64,000 nt of DNA. Origin: an uncultured Duncaniella sp. (GTDB taxonomy: Bacteria; Bacteroidota; Bacteroidia; Bacteroidales; Muribaculaceae). Positions within the stretch are counted from its first letter, which is position 1. Every line of letters starts with the position of its first letter. Where the stretch lies: the NCBI GenBank assembly GCA_910586305.1, contig CAJUGS010000011.1, forward strand, positions 1 to 64,000, in the 5' to 3' direction. Of this stretch, positions 35,958 through 43,620 are shown one piece after another. The position numbers and the translations under genes were made by a program. The notes beneath the pieces were generated by a model. It did no database searches. It had not been told where the DNA came from and saw only the letters and a list, made by a program, of their open reading frames with translations.

Positions 35958-36659
35958 ATGATAAAGAGTGCGATTGAACAGGTAATCACAGAGGACCTTT
36001 CCGAGATATGGCAAATCCTCAGTGGCGAGGAAAAACGCCTCGTCATTGAGAACTTTCATGTACATCATTATAAGAAAAACCAGATTATCTATGCAGAGAA
36101 AGATGATCCGGAATACCTGTGGTGCCTGCTGGAAGGCAAGGTGAAGAAATACAAGGACGGTATTGGCGGTCGGGTGCAGATTATCCGTCTCATAAAACCG
36201 GTACAGTACTTTGGCTACAGGGCCTATTTTGCCGGTGAACCATACGTGTCGAGCGCGGCCACTCTTGAACCGTCGACACTCGGCACTCTGCCAATGTCGC
36301 TTGTAGAGGAGATGATAGCAAAGAACAACAATCTGGCTATGTTCTTCATTCATGAGCTGTCGCGCAATCTTGGCTCGTCGGACACAAAGATTGTCAATCT
36401 CACTCAAAAGCACATACGCGGTCGTCTTGCCGAAGCTCTCATTGTCCTTCTTGACAACTATGGCTACGAAGAAGACGACAATATGACACTGAAAATATAT
36501 ATGGGGCGTGAGGATCTGGCCAATCTCTCGAATATGACCACGTCCAACGCCATTCGAACTCTCTCCAATTTTGTCAGTGAGCATATCATTGTAGTTGATG
36601 GTCGAAAGATAAAGATTCTCAACGAACCTATGCTCCGTAAAATCTCTAAATTTGGCTAA
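35958..36659 (+). CDS. Crp/Fnr family transcriptional regulator
   Basis: The 233-residue protein has a cyclic-nucleotide-binding-type beta barrel (about 20-140, with EYLWCLLEGKVKKYKDG) and a C-terminal winged helix-turn-helix (about 160-225, containing MGREDLANLSNMTTSNAIRTL). No iron-sulfur cysteine cluster of Fnr type is visible. The effector is unknown. The next gene starts inside its last codons, so the regulator and the NSS transporter are translated together. Confidence 0.9.
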   Translation: MIKSAIEQVITEDLSEIWQILSGEEKRLVIENFHVHHYKKNQIIYAEKDDPEYLWCLLEGKVKKYKDGIGGRVQIIRLIKPVQYFGYRAYFAGEPYVSSAATLEPSTLGTLPMSLVEEMIAKNNNLAMFFIHELSRNLGSSDTKIVNLTQKHIRGRLAEALIVLLDNYGYEEDDNMTLKIYMGREDLANLSNMTTSNAIRTLSNFVSEHIIVVDGRKIKILNEPMLRKISKFG

Positions 36660-38010
36660 TCAAACAAAGTTTTCGTCCCGTATAGGGATAATAGCCGCCA
36701 CTGTCGGTTCGGCGGTGGGACTTGGTAATATCTGGCGGTTTCCCGCCGAGGTACAATCTGGAGGAGGAGCCGTGTTCCTTCTCGTCTACATTCTCTGTAT
36801 TTTTCTGTTCGGCATCCCTGTGATGACTTCCGAAATGGCACTTGGCCGTGGAGGCGACTCGGATGCTGTAGGCGCGTTTGGCAATGTCACTCCTCATCGT
36901 CGCGGATGGTGGATGGTTGGTGCGCTTGCCATCCTCTCCTCCTATCTCATTTTGTCATTCTATATGGTGGTAGCAGGCTGGACTTTCGAGTATCTCGTGC
37001 AGTCTGTTACAGGAGACCTCTATTCTCCGGAGCACGGAGAGGGTGAGGCTGCGTTTATCGACCGAATGGGAAGTTATATAACTGGTACTTACCGACCAAT
37101 AGTGATGACTCTTGTCATGGTTGCCGGTAATCTCTATGTGCTCTTGCGCGGAGTGCAGGGGGGAATCGAGAAGGTGTCGAACATAATGATGCCGCTTCTG
37201 TTTGTGCTTCTTGTCGTGTTTTGCGGTGTTTCGCTCTCTCTCCCGGGAGCAGCTGCCGGACTGGAGTTCTTTCTGCGTCCCGATTTTTCGGCCATGACAC
37301 CATCTACGGTAATTGATGCGCTCGGACAGTCTTTCTTTTCGCTGAGCCTTGCCATGGGTATCATACTCACATACTCCAGCTATTATCCTGCATCGACCAA
37401 GCTCACCCGCACTGCTGTCACGGTGTCGCTTCTCGATCTTCTTGTGGCGTTGTTGATGGGTGTGATTATTTTTCCTGCGGTGATGACCTTCGGGCTCTCA
37501 GACGCTAATCTTGCCGGATCGTCGCTCGTGTTTGTCACTCTTCCGGAAATATTTGCTCAGATGAGTGGCACACGTGTTTGGTCGTCGCTCTTCTTCCTGC
37601 TTCTTACAGTTGCCGCATTCACATCTACTATATCGCTTGCCGAGGTGTCGGTCGCGTTTATGCAGCGTAGGGCACGGATGTCTCGACGCAAGGCCTGTAT
37701 GGCGGTTTTGCTGCCATTGGCTGTTCTCAGTCCGGTATGCTCTCTTTCGGTTGGCCCTTGGAGTGATTTCAAAATAGGAGGCCTCACACTCTTTGATTTC
37801 CTCGATAATGTGACTACCAACATCATGTTGCCTCTTGGCGGCATACTGTTGTGTATTTATCTCGGATGGGTTGCTCCAAAAAACTTCCTTGAAAATCAGC
37901 TCACCAACGGAGGGCATCTGCGCTCACGATTTGCCGGAACCATCCATTTTATTGTCAAGTGGATAGCCCCGGCCTTGATAGCGGTGATACTTGTGTCAGG
38001 TTTACTCTGA
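36652..38010 (+). CDS. Sodium-dependent transporter, NSS (SNF) family (second copy)
   Basis: The 452-residue protein is a paralogue of the transporter at 26150-27508, with the same N-terminal sodium-site motif GSAVGLGNIWRFPAEV and similar helix pattern. It appears to start at TTG 36652, 8 bases before the end of the crp-like gene; no in-frame ATG lies before the first conserved helix, so translational coupling is likely. Its 3' end overlaps the convergent PepSY-like gene by 9 bases. The substrate is unknown. Confidence 0.87.
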   Translation: MANQTKFSSRIGIIAATVGSAVGLGNIWRFPAEVQSGGGAVFLLVYILCIFLFGIPVMTSEMALGRGGDSDAVGAFGNVTPHRRGWWMVGALAILSSYLILSFYMVVAGWTFEYLVQSVTGDLYSPEHGEGEAAFIDRMGSYITGTYRPIVMTLVMVAGNLYVLLRGVQGGIEKVSNIMMPLLFVLLVVFCGVSLSLPGAAAGLEFFLRPDFSAMTPSTVIDALGQSFFSLSLAMGIILTYSSYYPASTKLTRTAVTVSLLDLLVALLMGVIIFPAVMTFGLSDANLAGSSLVFVTLPEIFAQMSGTRVWSSLFFLLLTVAAFTSTISLAEVSVAFMQRRARMSRRKACMAVLLPLAVLSPVCSLSVGPWSDFKIGGLTLFDFLDNVTTNIMLPLGGILLCIYLGWVAPKNFLENQLTNGGHLRSRFAGTIHFIVKWIAPALIAVILVSGLL

Positions 38011-38469
38011 TGCTTTGTCGCCTTCAGGCATTACGCCGGGATAGGTGATAGCCTCGGTAGCTATGGTGTAGGTTAAGACCGTGTCGAGCATCCTCAATTT
38101 GTAGTAGAAGTTATCTCGTGTCACTGCATATACGCCGCGTTGCTGTTCTGTGGCTTGAAGGAAAGAGTAGAGCGACGGCGGAAGCTGGTCGTAGATTAGC
38201 ACTTCGGGAAGTGTGACTCCCTCGCCGTCGATATCAATCCACTTGTTCTCTTTGTCGAAAACGATAGTAGCACTGTTTTCCAATACGGCCTTATGTCCCC
38301 CGTCGGCTATGGGAGTCCAGCTCTTAACGCGCACGTTTGGGAAATACTGTGTGATAAATCCGGATACTGACGATGGGGTATCGTCGATAGCGTCGGAGGC
38401 ACATGATGTCGCGCCAAACATGAAAAGCGCGACAATAAGAATGAGAAGACAATTGACAGACGATTTCAT
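38002..38469 (-). CDS. PepSY-like (DUF2874) lipoprotein
   Basis: The 155-residue protein has a lipoprotein signal peptide ending in GATSC (lipidation cysteine near residue 23) and one DUF2874/PepSY-like repeat domain, common in Bacteroidetes periplasmic proteins of unknown function. Segments such as FITQYFPNVRVKSW and HKAVLENSATIVFDKENKWIDID fit that fold. The gene converges on the NSS transporter, and the two stop regions overlap by 9 bases with no room for an intervening terminator. Confidence 0.75.
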   Translation of the reverse strand: MKSSVNCLLILIVALFMFGATSCASDAIDDTPSSVSGFITQYFPNVRVKSWTPIADGGHKAVLENSATIVFDKENKWIDIDGEGVTLPEVLIYDQLPPSLYSFLQATEQQRGVYAVTRDNFYYKLRMLDTVLTYTIATEAITYPGVMPEGDKASE

Positions 38470-38607
38470 GAGTAATGTGTGTTTTTGATACTATTTTAAC
38501 AACCGCTCCGGTTAAAAAGTTTAAATTTCAGATAATTAAGCAAAAACTACACAACCCTTGAAACGACATGGCGGTTTTATGTTCATAATACCTAAAAGCG
38601 AATTGTC

Positions 38608-38721
38608 ATGGAAAGAATCGTCAAACAGTCGGCAGTAGAAGCCGTCGTTAAAAGTGCATACGAGAAATACAAAGACTACAAGGTGGAGGGTTCGGCAATC
38701 GACCCGCGTAGGAAATTCTAA
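38608..38721 (+). CDS. Short ORF of unknown nature (37 residues)
   Basis: An ATG at 38608 opens a 37-codon frame whose first half is a plausible amphipathic helix (MERIVKQSAVEAVVKSAYEK) and which ends in a basic tail (DPRRKF). It could be a small protein or the N-terminal remnant of a larger gene; the following sequence gives no long continuation in any frame. No function is assigned. Confidence 0.3.
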   Translation: MERIVKQSAVEAVVKSAYEKYKDYKVEGSAIDPRRKF

Positions 38722-38890
38722 AACCGCACAAGGATAGCATAGTGGGTCTCACGCTCATTGCGTGGGCTGCTATTGTTACATCTGTGCAAATGGTTTCCTA
38801 CGACCTTCAAACTACGACGTGACATAGTTGGCTCACGTATTCTTTTTATAACTAATCTCTCCATTGAGCCAATAGAGAAACATCACGAAC

Positions 38891-38986
38891 ATGAAGAAAA
38901 TCACTGACTATCTGCTTGTGGTTGTGATGCTTTTCGCTTTATAATGCTGCTCAAATGACGATGAGCCCAAACATATAAATCTATGA
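38891..38986 (+). pseudogene. Lipoprotein remnant with a stop codon inside the signal peptide
   Basis: An ATG at 38891 encodes MKKITDYLLVVVMLFAL, a typical lipoprotein signal, then TAA at 38942-38944, then in the same frame CCSNDDEPK, the usual start of a mature Bacteroidales lipoprotein, before TGA at 38984-38986. The lipobox is thus split by a nonsense codon and almost nothing of the mature protein is left. A complete lipoprotein gene starts 61 bases further on. Confidence 0.6.
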
Positions 38987-39047
38987 CTTTTGAATAACCA
39001 TCGCAAATCATGGATTCTTTTGTTCAACAATCAGTATATAGTATATT

Positions 39048-39884
39048 ATGCATATAAATTTTTCAAAAGCCTCTTGGCTTCGGTTTAAAATTGCTATTCT
39101 TCTATCAGTGTCTGTTCTGGCAGTAAGTTGCGATAGGGAAGAAGATGATTTAATTCCTCAGCCAACCGAAACAAGTACAATTATATCCGGTCATATCGAA
39201 ACGCCTGAAGGAAAACCGTTGTCGGGAATTTCGGTATCGGTTGACTTCAAAGTCACAGGGCTATTCGGCACATCCGTAATTCACAAAGCCAAAGGCACGA
39301 CTGATAAGTCGGGTTTTTACAAAATATTCTTTGATGCAAGTAATGAAATTGGTCAGGGAATGCATAGTGGTTATGTTTTTTCAGTAGATTTTTCTTCCCT
39401 TTCTCAAGATGACTATATTATCTCTGAAAAGCTCGATTATGGCTTTACCGCTATAAAAGGAGAATGGAGTGGGAGCACGATTAAGTGTGACTTTACCATC
39501 CCACACAAAAAGCTCGTCAATGTCACGGTGGCCAACAGTGGTATTTCTATACTCAATGGAGAATATGCTGTTAAAAACGAGTTCCCCTATCTAACAGTTG
39601 CAGGCTATCTGCTTGATGCCAAGAACCCATGGAATGACGTAGCTATATGGCACATATACGAAAGCGTAGAGATGCCGATGAATGGAACAATCTCTGTGAC
39701 AATGCCTTGTGCCCTTAACGGTAAAAATTCACTCAGGCTTGTTTATCATGGTGACGAGTCAATCGGCTATCCGAATGGTATCCCCGCCAGTGAAGCTAAA
39801 ACAGTTGAAATAACAGATAAATTCAACGACACGATAGAGTTAAATTATAGAACTCCTGACCCTGTCAACCGTTGGGATAATTAA
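39048..39884 (+). CDS. Lipoprotein with carboxypeptidase-regulatory-like domain
   Basis: The 278-residue protein has a lipoprotein signal ending in LAVSC (cysteine near residue 28), an acidic start to the mature chain (DREEDD, compatible with surface export in Bacteroidetes), and an N-terminal beta-sandwich that resembles carboxypeptidase-regulatory-like domains (IISGHIETPEGKPLSGISV). The remainder has no recognised family. Base composition is AT-richer than the surrounding core genes, consistent with a variable accessory gene. A good terminator follows. Confidence 0.65.
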   Translation: MHINFSKASWLRFKIAILLSVSVLAVSCDREEDDLIPQPTETSTIISGHIETPEGKPLSGISVSVDFKVTGLFGTSVIHKAKGTTDKSGFYKIFFDASNEIGQGMHSGYVFSVDFSSLSQDDYIISEKLDYGFTAIKGEWSGSTIKCDFTIPHKKLVNVTVANSGISILNGEYAVKNEFPYLTVAGYLLDAKNPWNDVAIWHIYESVEMPMNGTISVTMPCALNGKNSLRLVYHGDESIGYPNGIPASEAKTVEITDKFNDTIELNYRTPDPVNRWDN

Positions 39885-39890
39885 TCATTT

Positions 39891-39918
39891 TCCTCGGCAA
39901 TCGCCGGGGATTTTTTTT
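39891..39918 (+). terminator. Terminator of the 39.0-39.9 kb lipoprotein gene
   Basis: TCCTCGGC (39891-39898) pairs with GCCGGGGA (39903-39910), with one G-T pair, around a tetraloop AATC, and is followed by eight T residues (39911-39918). Confidence 0.85.
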
Positions 39919-40226
39919 GTACTCATCGCCCCGATAACGGTTTTCATATGGATTCCACATAATTTTAGGCTGAACCATTGGAATACACTCACTCCGTCAA
40001 AAGTCAGAATGAAACGGTGCTTCTCTTTCGGGTCGCGTTCGAGTTTTGCCTCGAGAATATTGCTGATTGTGTTCCGGAGACATAAATGCCCCACGAAGAG
40101 CAATCGTATCATAATACAAGATGCCATGCTCCAATCCCAAACGAACCATTGCCGTGGAATAGGTGTCTGCTTTTTAAAAAGAATCGTTTTGGTGAACAAA
40201 ACAGACTGTCTGTTTTTTATTTTTTT

Positions 40227-40234
40227 ATAACTTT
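40227..40234 (+). promoter_or_regulatory. -7 box of the beta-barrel gene
   Basis: TAACTTTG matches TAnnTTTG and is 18 bases upstream of the ATG at 40253. No TTTG lies at the ideal upstream distance. Confidence 0.5.
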
Positions 40235-40252
40235 GCACATTATAATCATCAC

Positions 40253-40921
40253 ATGAGACGCCTACTGTTAATCTCAATACTCACAATCTGTGTGTCTGTC
40301 TCTGCCGTTGCTGGCAGTGGCTTTAATCATGGCGATGAAAAGGCCTCGCGATTCAGAATAGGAATGAATCTGCAGTTCACATCCCACAGCTCGTGGCAGA
40401 TAGATTTCGGATGTCACTATATGCTCAGTCCTTATGTCGGGCTTGGTGGAAGTGTGGGTGGATGGAGGCAGTTTCGTTCTCCCATCTCTCCGGAAGGACC
40501 GAATTGGTGGGTGCTTAGAAGCGACAGACACCCATCTAATGTGTTCTTGCGACCGTCGGTACTTCTGATGACCGGTGAGTTGATAAGGATTGGTAAGGTG
40601 GGATTTGGACTGACTGCCTGTCCGGGAGTACAGCTTAATGTGCCGCATCAGAGGGTGGCTATAGAAATTGCAAATAACTGGGACTATACCGACAATGTGA
40701 AAGTGAGCACTACAAAAGGCGAGTGGATTGCCGTAGATTGCCGCGCAGGTCTATATATGCACGCCGGTCCGGTCTATCTCCAAGCGGGCTATGTGGCTTC
40801 GAGTCTGAACATCTATGGTATGTATCGCAATCTCGAGTACAATCACGTTTCGTTCAAAGAGTTCTATCCTCACAGCAGCTGGCTGCAAGGAGGTTATGTC
40901 ACAGTATCTTACAATTTTTAA
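40253..40921 (+). CDS. Outer-membrane beta-barrel-like protein
   Basis: The 222-residue protein has a signal peptide (about 1-20) and alternating hydrophobic and polar strands with aromatic residues, ending in YVTVSYNF, where a terminal phenylalanine is typical of outer-membrane barrels. No named family is recognised. It is probably a small eight-stranded barrel. It lies 1 base upstream of the DUF115-like gene and is likely co-transcribed with that gene and bcp. Confidence 0.65.
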   Translation: MRRLLLISILTICVSVSAVAGSGFNHGDEKASRFRIGMNLQFTSHSSWQIDFGCHYMLSPYVGLGGSVGGWRQFRSPISPEGPNWWVLRSDRHPSNVFLRPSVLLMTGELIRIGKVGFGLTACPGVQLNVPHQRVAIEIANNWDYTDNVKVSTTKGEWIAVDCRAGLYMHAGPVYLQAGYVASSLNIYGMYRNLEYNHVSFKEFYPHSSWLQGGYVTVSYNF

Positions 40922-40922
40922 T

Positions 40923-41771
40923 ATGAGTGCAACCGACAATATATCATCATTCTTATCCCGAGTCGGACTCACGGCCAAGAGTCTGGTGAAATTGGCCCTT
41001 TCTTCAAGGAAGTGTGACATAAAGCCCGTGGCTGTAGGCGACGAGAGACTGATAGTGATGGGTAACGGCCCATCACTCAAGAAAAATATAGAGGAGAATA
41101 TGAATGTTCTCACTTCGTCGCCTACGATGGCTGTAAACTTTGCCGGCAATGCTGATGAATTTACACGTCTGCGTCCGGATTTCTATATCCTTGCCGATCC
41201 GCATTTTTTTGAAGGAAGAGGAACGGATCCCAATGTCGACCGTCTGTTCTCGCGTCTGGCCTCCGAGGTTGACTGGGATATGACTCTGTTTATTCCCGTC
41301 GGCCGAGATTTGCATAATCTTGTCGGTGAAAACGGTCATATCCGCATCAAGCAGTTCAATCCCGTGGGGGTAGAGGGCTTCAAAATTGTCGAGGATTTAG
41401 CTTTTCGCTCGGGTAGGGGGATGCCTCGTCCTCGCAATGTGCTTATTCCTGCGATTATGGTTGGAATGTTGCTTGGATTCAAGGAAATATTCATTGTAGG
41501 AGCTGACCACACATGGACACGTACTCTCGAAGTCGACGAAAATAATACGGTGGTATCGGTCCAGCCGCATTTCTACAAGGACAACAGTGAGGAGAAGGCG
41601 CGTGTGACAAGTGTCTATCGCAATGTCAGACTTCACGACATACTTCTCTCGATGCATCTCGCGTTCAAGAGCTACCACGCCATAGCCCGTTATGCCGGGG
41701 ATACGGGTGTGAAGATATTCAATGCCACCCCCGGCTCATTTATCGACGCATTTCAAAGAAAAAATATATGA
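40923..41771 (+). CDS. DUF115 (MptE-like) domain protein
   Basis: The 282-residue cytoplasmic protein has a glycine-rich motif VMGNGPSLKKNIE near residue 49, followed by NFAGNADEFTRLRPDFYILADPHFF and a later segment FIVGADHTW, features of the DUF115/6-hydroxymethylpterin pyrophosphokinase MptE-like superfamily, some members of which act on nonulosonic acids or surface glycans. The function here is unknown. I chose the ATG at 40923 because the upstream frame overlaps the barrel gene. Its stop overlaps the bcp start (ATGA). Confidence 0.65.
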   Translation: MSATDNISSFLSRVGLTAKSLVKLALSSRKCDIKPVAVGDERLIVMGNGPSLKKNIEENMNVLTSSPTMAVNFAGNADEFTRLRPDFYILADPHFFEGRGTDPNVDRLFSRLASEVDWDMTLFIPVGRDLHNLVGENGHIRIKQFNPVGVEGFKIVEDLAFRSGRGMPRPRNVLIPAIMVGMLLGFKEIFIVGADHTWTRTLEVDENNTVVSVQPHFYKDNSEEKARVTSVYRNVRLHDILLSMHLAFKSYHAIARYAGDTGVKIFNATPGSFIDAFQRKNI

Positions 41772-42220
41772 TTGAACCAGGAACCAAAATCCCAGACCTC
41801 CTCGGAGTTGACCAGGACGGTCGTGAAGTGAGACTTAGCGAATATCCGGGTCGTAAGATCGCGCTCTATTTCTATCCCAAAGACTCGACATCAGGATGCA
41901 CTGCACAGGCCTGCAATCTACGTGACAACTATCAATCGTTGCTTGATGCTGGCTACCAAGTGATAGGTGTAAGTGTAGATTCTGCCGATTCTCACAAAAA
42001 ATTTATAGCCAAGAATTCGCTCCCGTTCCCTCTGATTACCGATGGTGATCACAAGCTTGTTGAGCAGATGGGAGTGTGGGGTGAGAAATCAATGTATGGC
42101 CGTAAGTATATGGGTACATTCCGCACTACTTTCATCGTAGACTCGGACGGTACCGTGGAAAGGGTCATAACCCCCAAGCAGGTGAAGACCAAGGACCATG
42201 CAGCCCAGATTTTAGGCTGA
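41768..42220 (+). CDS. bcp: Thioredoxin-dependent peroxiredoxin, Bcp type
   Basis: Bcp reduces hydrogen peroxide and organic peroxides using thioredoxin. The 150-residue protein has the peroxidatic cysteine in YPKDSTSGCTAQAC, with the Bcp-type second cysteine five residues on, and the segments VIGVSVDSADSHKKF and GKMF-like resolving region reading YMGTFRTTFIVDSDG. Length is typical. The ATG lies within the stop of the DUF115-like gene. A hairpin follows. Confidence 0.94.
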   Translation: MIEPGTKIPDLLGVDQDGREVRLSEYPGRKIALYFYPKDSTSGCTAQACNLRDNYQSLLDAGYQVIGVSVDSADSHKKFIAKNSLPFPLITDGDHKLVEQMGVWGEKSMYGRKYMGTFRTTFIVDSDGTVERVITPKQVKTKDHAAQILG

Positions 42221-42241
42221 CAGGAACCAAGTAACACACAG

Positions 42242-42290
42242 TATGTCCGGAAACGCCAGGTCGATAGACTTCGGGGCACTTCCGGACATA
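42242..42290. terminator. Hairpin between bcp and the tolC-like gene
   Basis: TATGTCCGGAA (42242-42252) pairs perfectly with TTCCGGACATA (42280-42290) around a 27-base loop. T-rich sequence follows on the plus strand (TTGTTGTTTA). It sits between converging genes and probably serves both. Confidence 0.65.
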
Positions 42291-42313
42291 TTGTTGTTTA
42301 TCCCTGTTGGACT

Positions 42314-43618
42314 TTATCGGTTGTAGAATTCCAGTATTCTTCGTCTCAAAATCATCTCATATTTTGCCTGGACTTGCTGTGACAGTGTGGTGATATAGGT
42401 GGAGCGTGTCTGTTCCCACTCTGTGGCGTTGGCTTTGCCATAGGTGTATTTCTCGGTCATTGCATCCAGCGCTGCTTTGGCTGCTTCGACAGCTGTCTTT
42501 GAGGCCTCATATTTTTTCTGTGCTCCCGTAGCCTGGCTGTGGGCCTGTCTGATTGTCTTGAGCAGGTCGTTCTCATTGCGGTCCAGCTCTATCTGTGCCG
42601 CTATGCGTCGCACACGTGCCTGCCGGATGTTGTTTCTGGTCTGGAAGGCATCGAATATTGGTACGGATACCGTGAACCCAAGCGTTTTGGCAAAATTTTC
42701 ACGCATCTGTCGTCCGAATGAGATGTTTTCCATTCCCGACAGTGTGTAGTAGTTGCTTGATAAGCCGGAATTGAAATATACTCTCGGGAAATATCCTGTC
42801 TTGGCCACCGAGATGGCATGGTCGGCCAGTCCGACCTGTGCACGGGAGGCGAGTATGGAATTATTGTTTTCGAGCGCACGGGCATATACGCTGTCCGATG
42901 TAGGAAGGACAGCCTCGTCGGTTTCATCCACCGGGGTTATGTCAAATCCGGCTGTATCCTCGAGTTCAAGGGCTCTTGTGAGATCTATCATGGCAAGCTC
43001 GTAGTCATTGCGGGCATTTACGAGTCTCACCTCGTTGGTCGCTACTTGCGCCTTGGCCTGGAGCACGTCCACTTCCGGCACTTTCCCTGCCTCAAGCAGT
43101 GTGTTCTGGCGCTCGAGTTGCACGGAGGACAGGCGAAGCTCTTCTTCGGCCACAGCTACGAGCTCTCGGTTGTAGAGAGCCTGGAGATAATAGGCCATGA
43201 CGGAGAGTGTCACCTGGTCGCGGGCTGCATCCACTCCGAGATTGAGAGCGGCCAGTGAGGCCTGTGCCTGCCGTAGCTGGCGCAGCGCGCTGAGTCCTTG
43301 GAAGATGGGAAGTGAAAGCTGGGCATTCCACCCAAACGATGACGTATTACGGTTGGCATATGTGTTGTCTGATGTAAGACCACGTCCGAAATCCCAGTTT
43401 TGAGCAGCATTTGCACTTACTGTCGGAAGGAAACGGTCTTTAGCCTCGGTCACCGAGAGGTCGCCTTTGTAGCGTTCAAGCAAGGCCGATCTCACATCGA
43501 CGTTGTGGTCCACGGCATATGCGATACAACTGTCGAGACTCCAAGAAGTGGCGGCAGCTCCAAGACTAACAGCCAGTGAAATAGCTGTGACAGAGTTGCG
43601 AAGGAATGACGTATACAT
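42314..43618 (-). CDS. TolC family outer-membrane efflux protein
   Basis: The 434-residue protein is an outer-membrane efflux channel with a signal peptide (about 1-27), then SLDSCIAYAVDHNVDVRSA, and two repeats of long helices with the OEP-type segments AQNWDFGRGLTSDN and VSVPIFDAFQTRNNIRQARV. It would form the exit duct of the export complex encoded upstream (adaptor, two permeases, ATPase). It is the last gene of a five-gene minus-strand operon, 2 bases after the adaptor gene. Confidence 0.92.
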   Translation of the reverse strand: MYTSFLRNSVTAISLAVSLGAAATSWSLDSCIAYAVDHNVDVRSALLERYKGDLSVTEAKDRFLPTVSANAAQNWDFGRGLTSDNTYANRNTSSFGWNAQLSLPIFQGLSALRQLRQAQASLAALNLGVDAARDQVTLSVMAYYLQALYNRELVAVAEEELRLSSVQLERQNTLLEAGKVPEVDVLQAKAQVATNEVRLVNARNDYELAMIDLTRALELEDTAGFDITPVDETDEAVLPTSDSVYARALENNNSILASRAQVGLADHAISVAKTGYFPRVYFNSGLSSNYYTLSGMENISFGRQMRENFAKTLGFTVSVPIFDAFQTRNNIRQARVRRIAAQIELDRNENDLLKTIRQAHSQATGAQKKYEASKTAVEAAKAALDAMTEKYTYGKANATEWEQTRSTYITTLSQQVQAKYEMILRRRILEFYNR

Positions 43619-43620
43619 GA

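Larger units (their letters stand above)
38470..39047. other. Intergenic stretch with short remnants
   Basis: These 578 bases hold no full-length gene. They include a 37-codon frame (38608-38721), a broken lipoprotein start (38891-38986), and unassigned DNA between them. The mixture of short frames and a stop-interrupted signal peptide suggests decayed genes. Confidence 0.5.
39885..40252. other. Intergenic stretch before the beta-barrel gene
   Basis: Apart from the terminator (39891-39918) and a -7 promoter box (40227-40234), these 368 bases contain no convincing gene. A 130-codon minus-strand frame covers all of it, including the terminator and promoter, and is not recognised. The AAAACAG/CTGTTTT inverted repeat near 40200 may be a weak hairpin. 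Confidence 0.5.

Noticed and set aside
38608..38721. Remnant of a glutaminase-type gene
   Set aside because: The first 20 residues vaguely recall such N-termini, but nothing downstream in any frame continues the family, so I left it unassigned.
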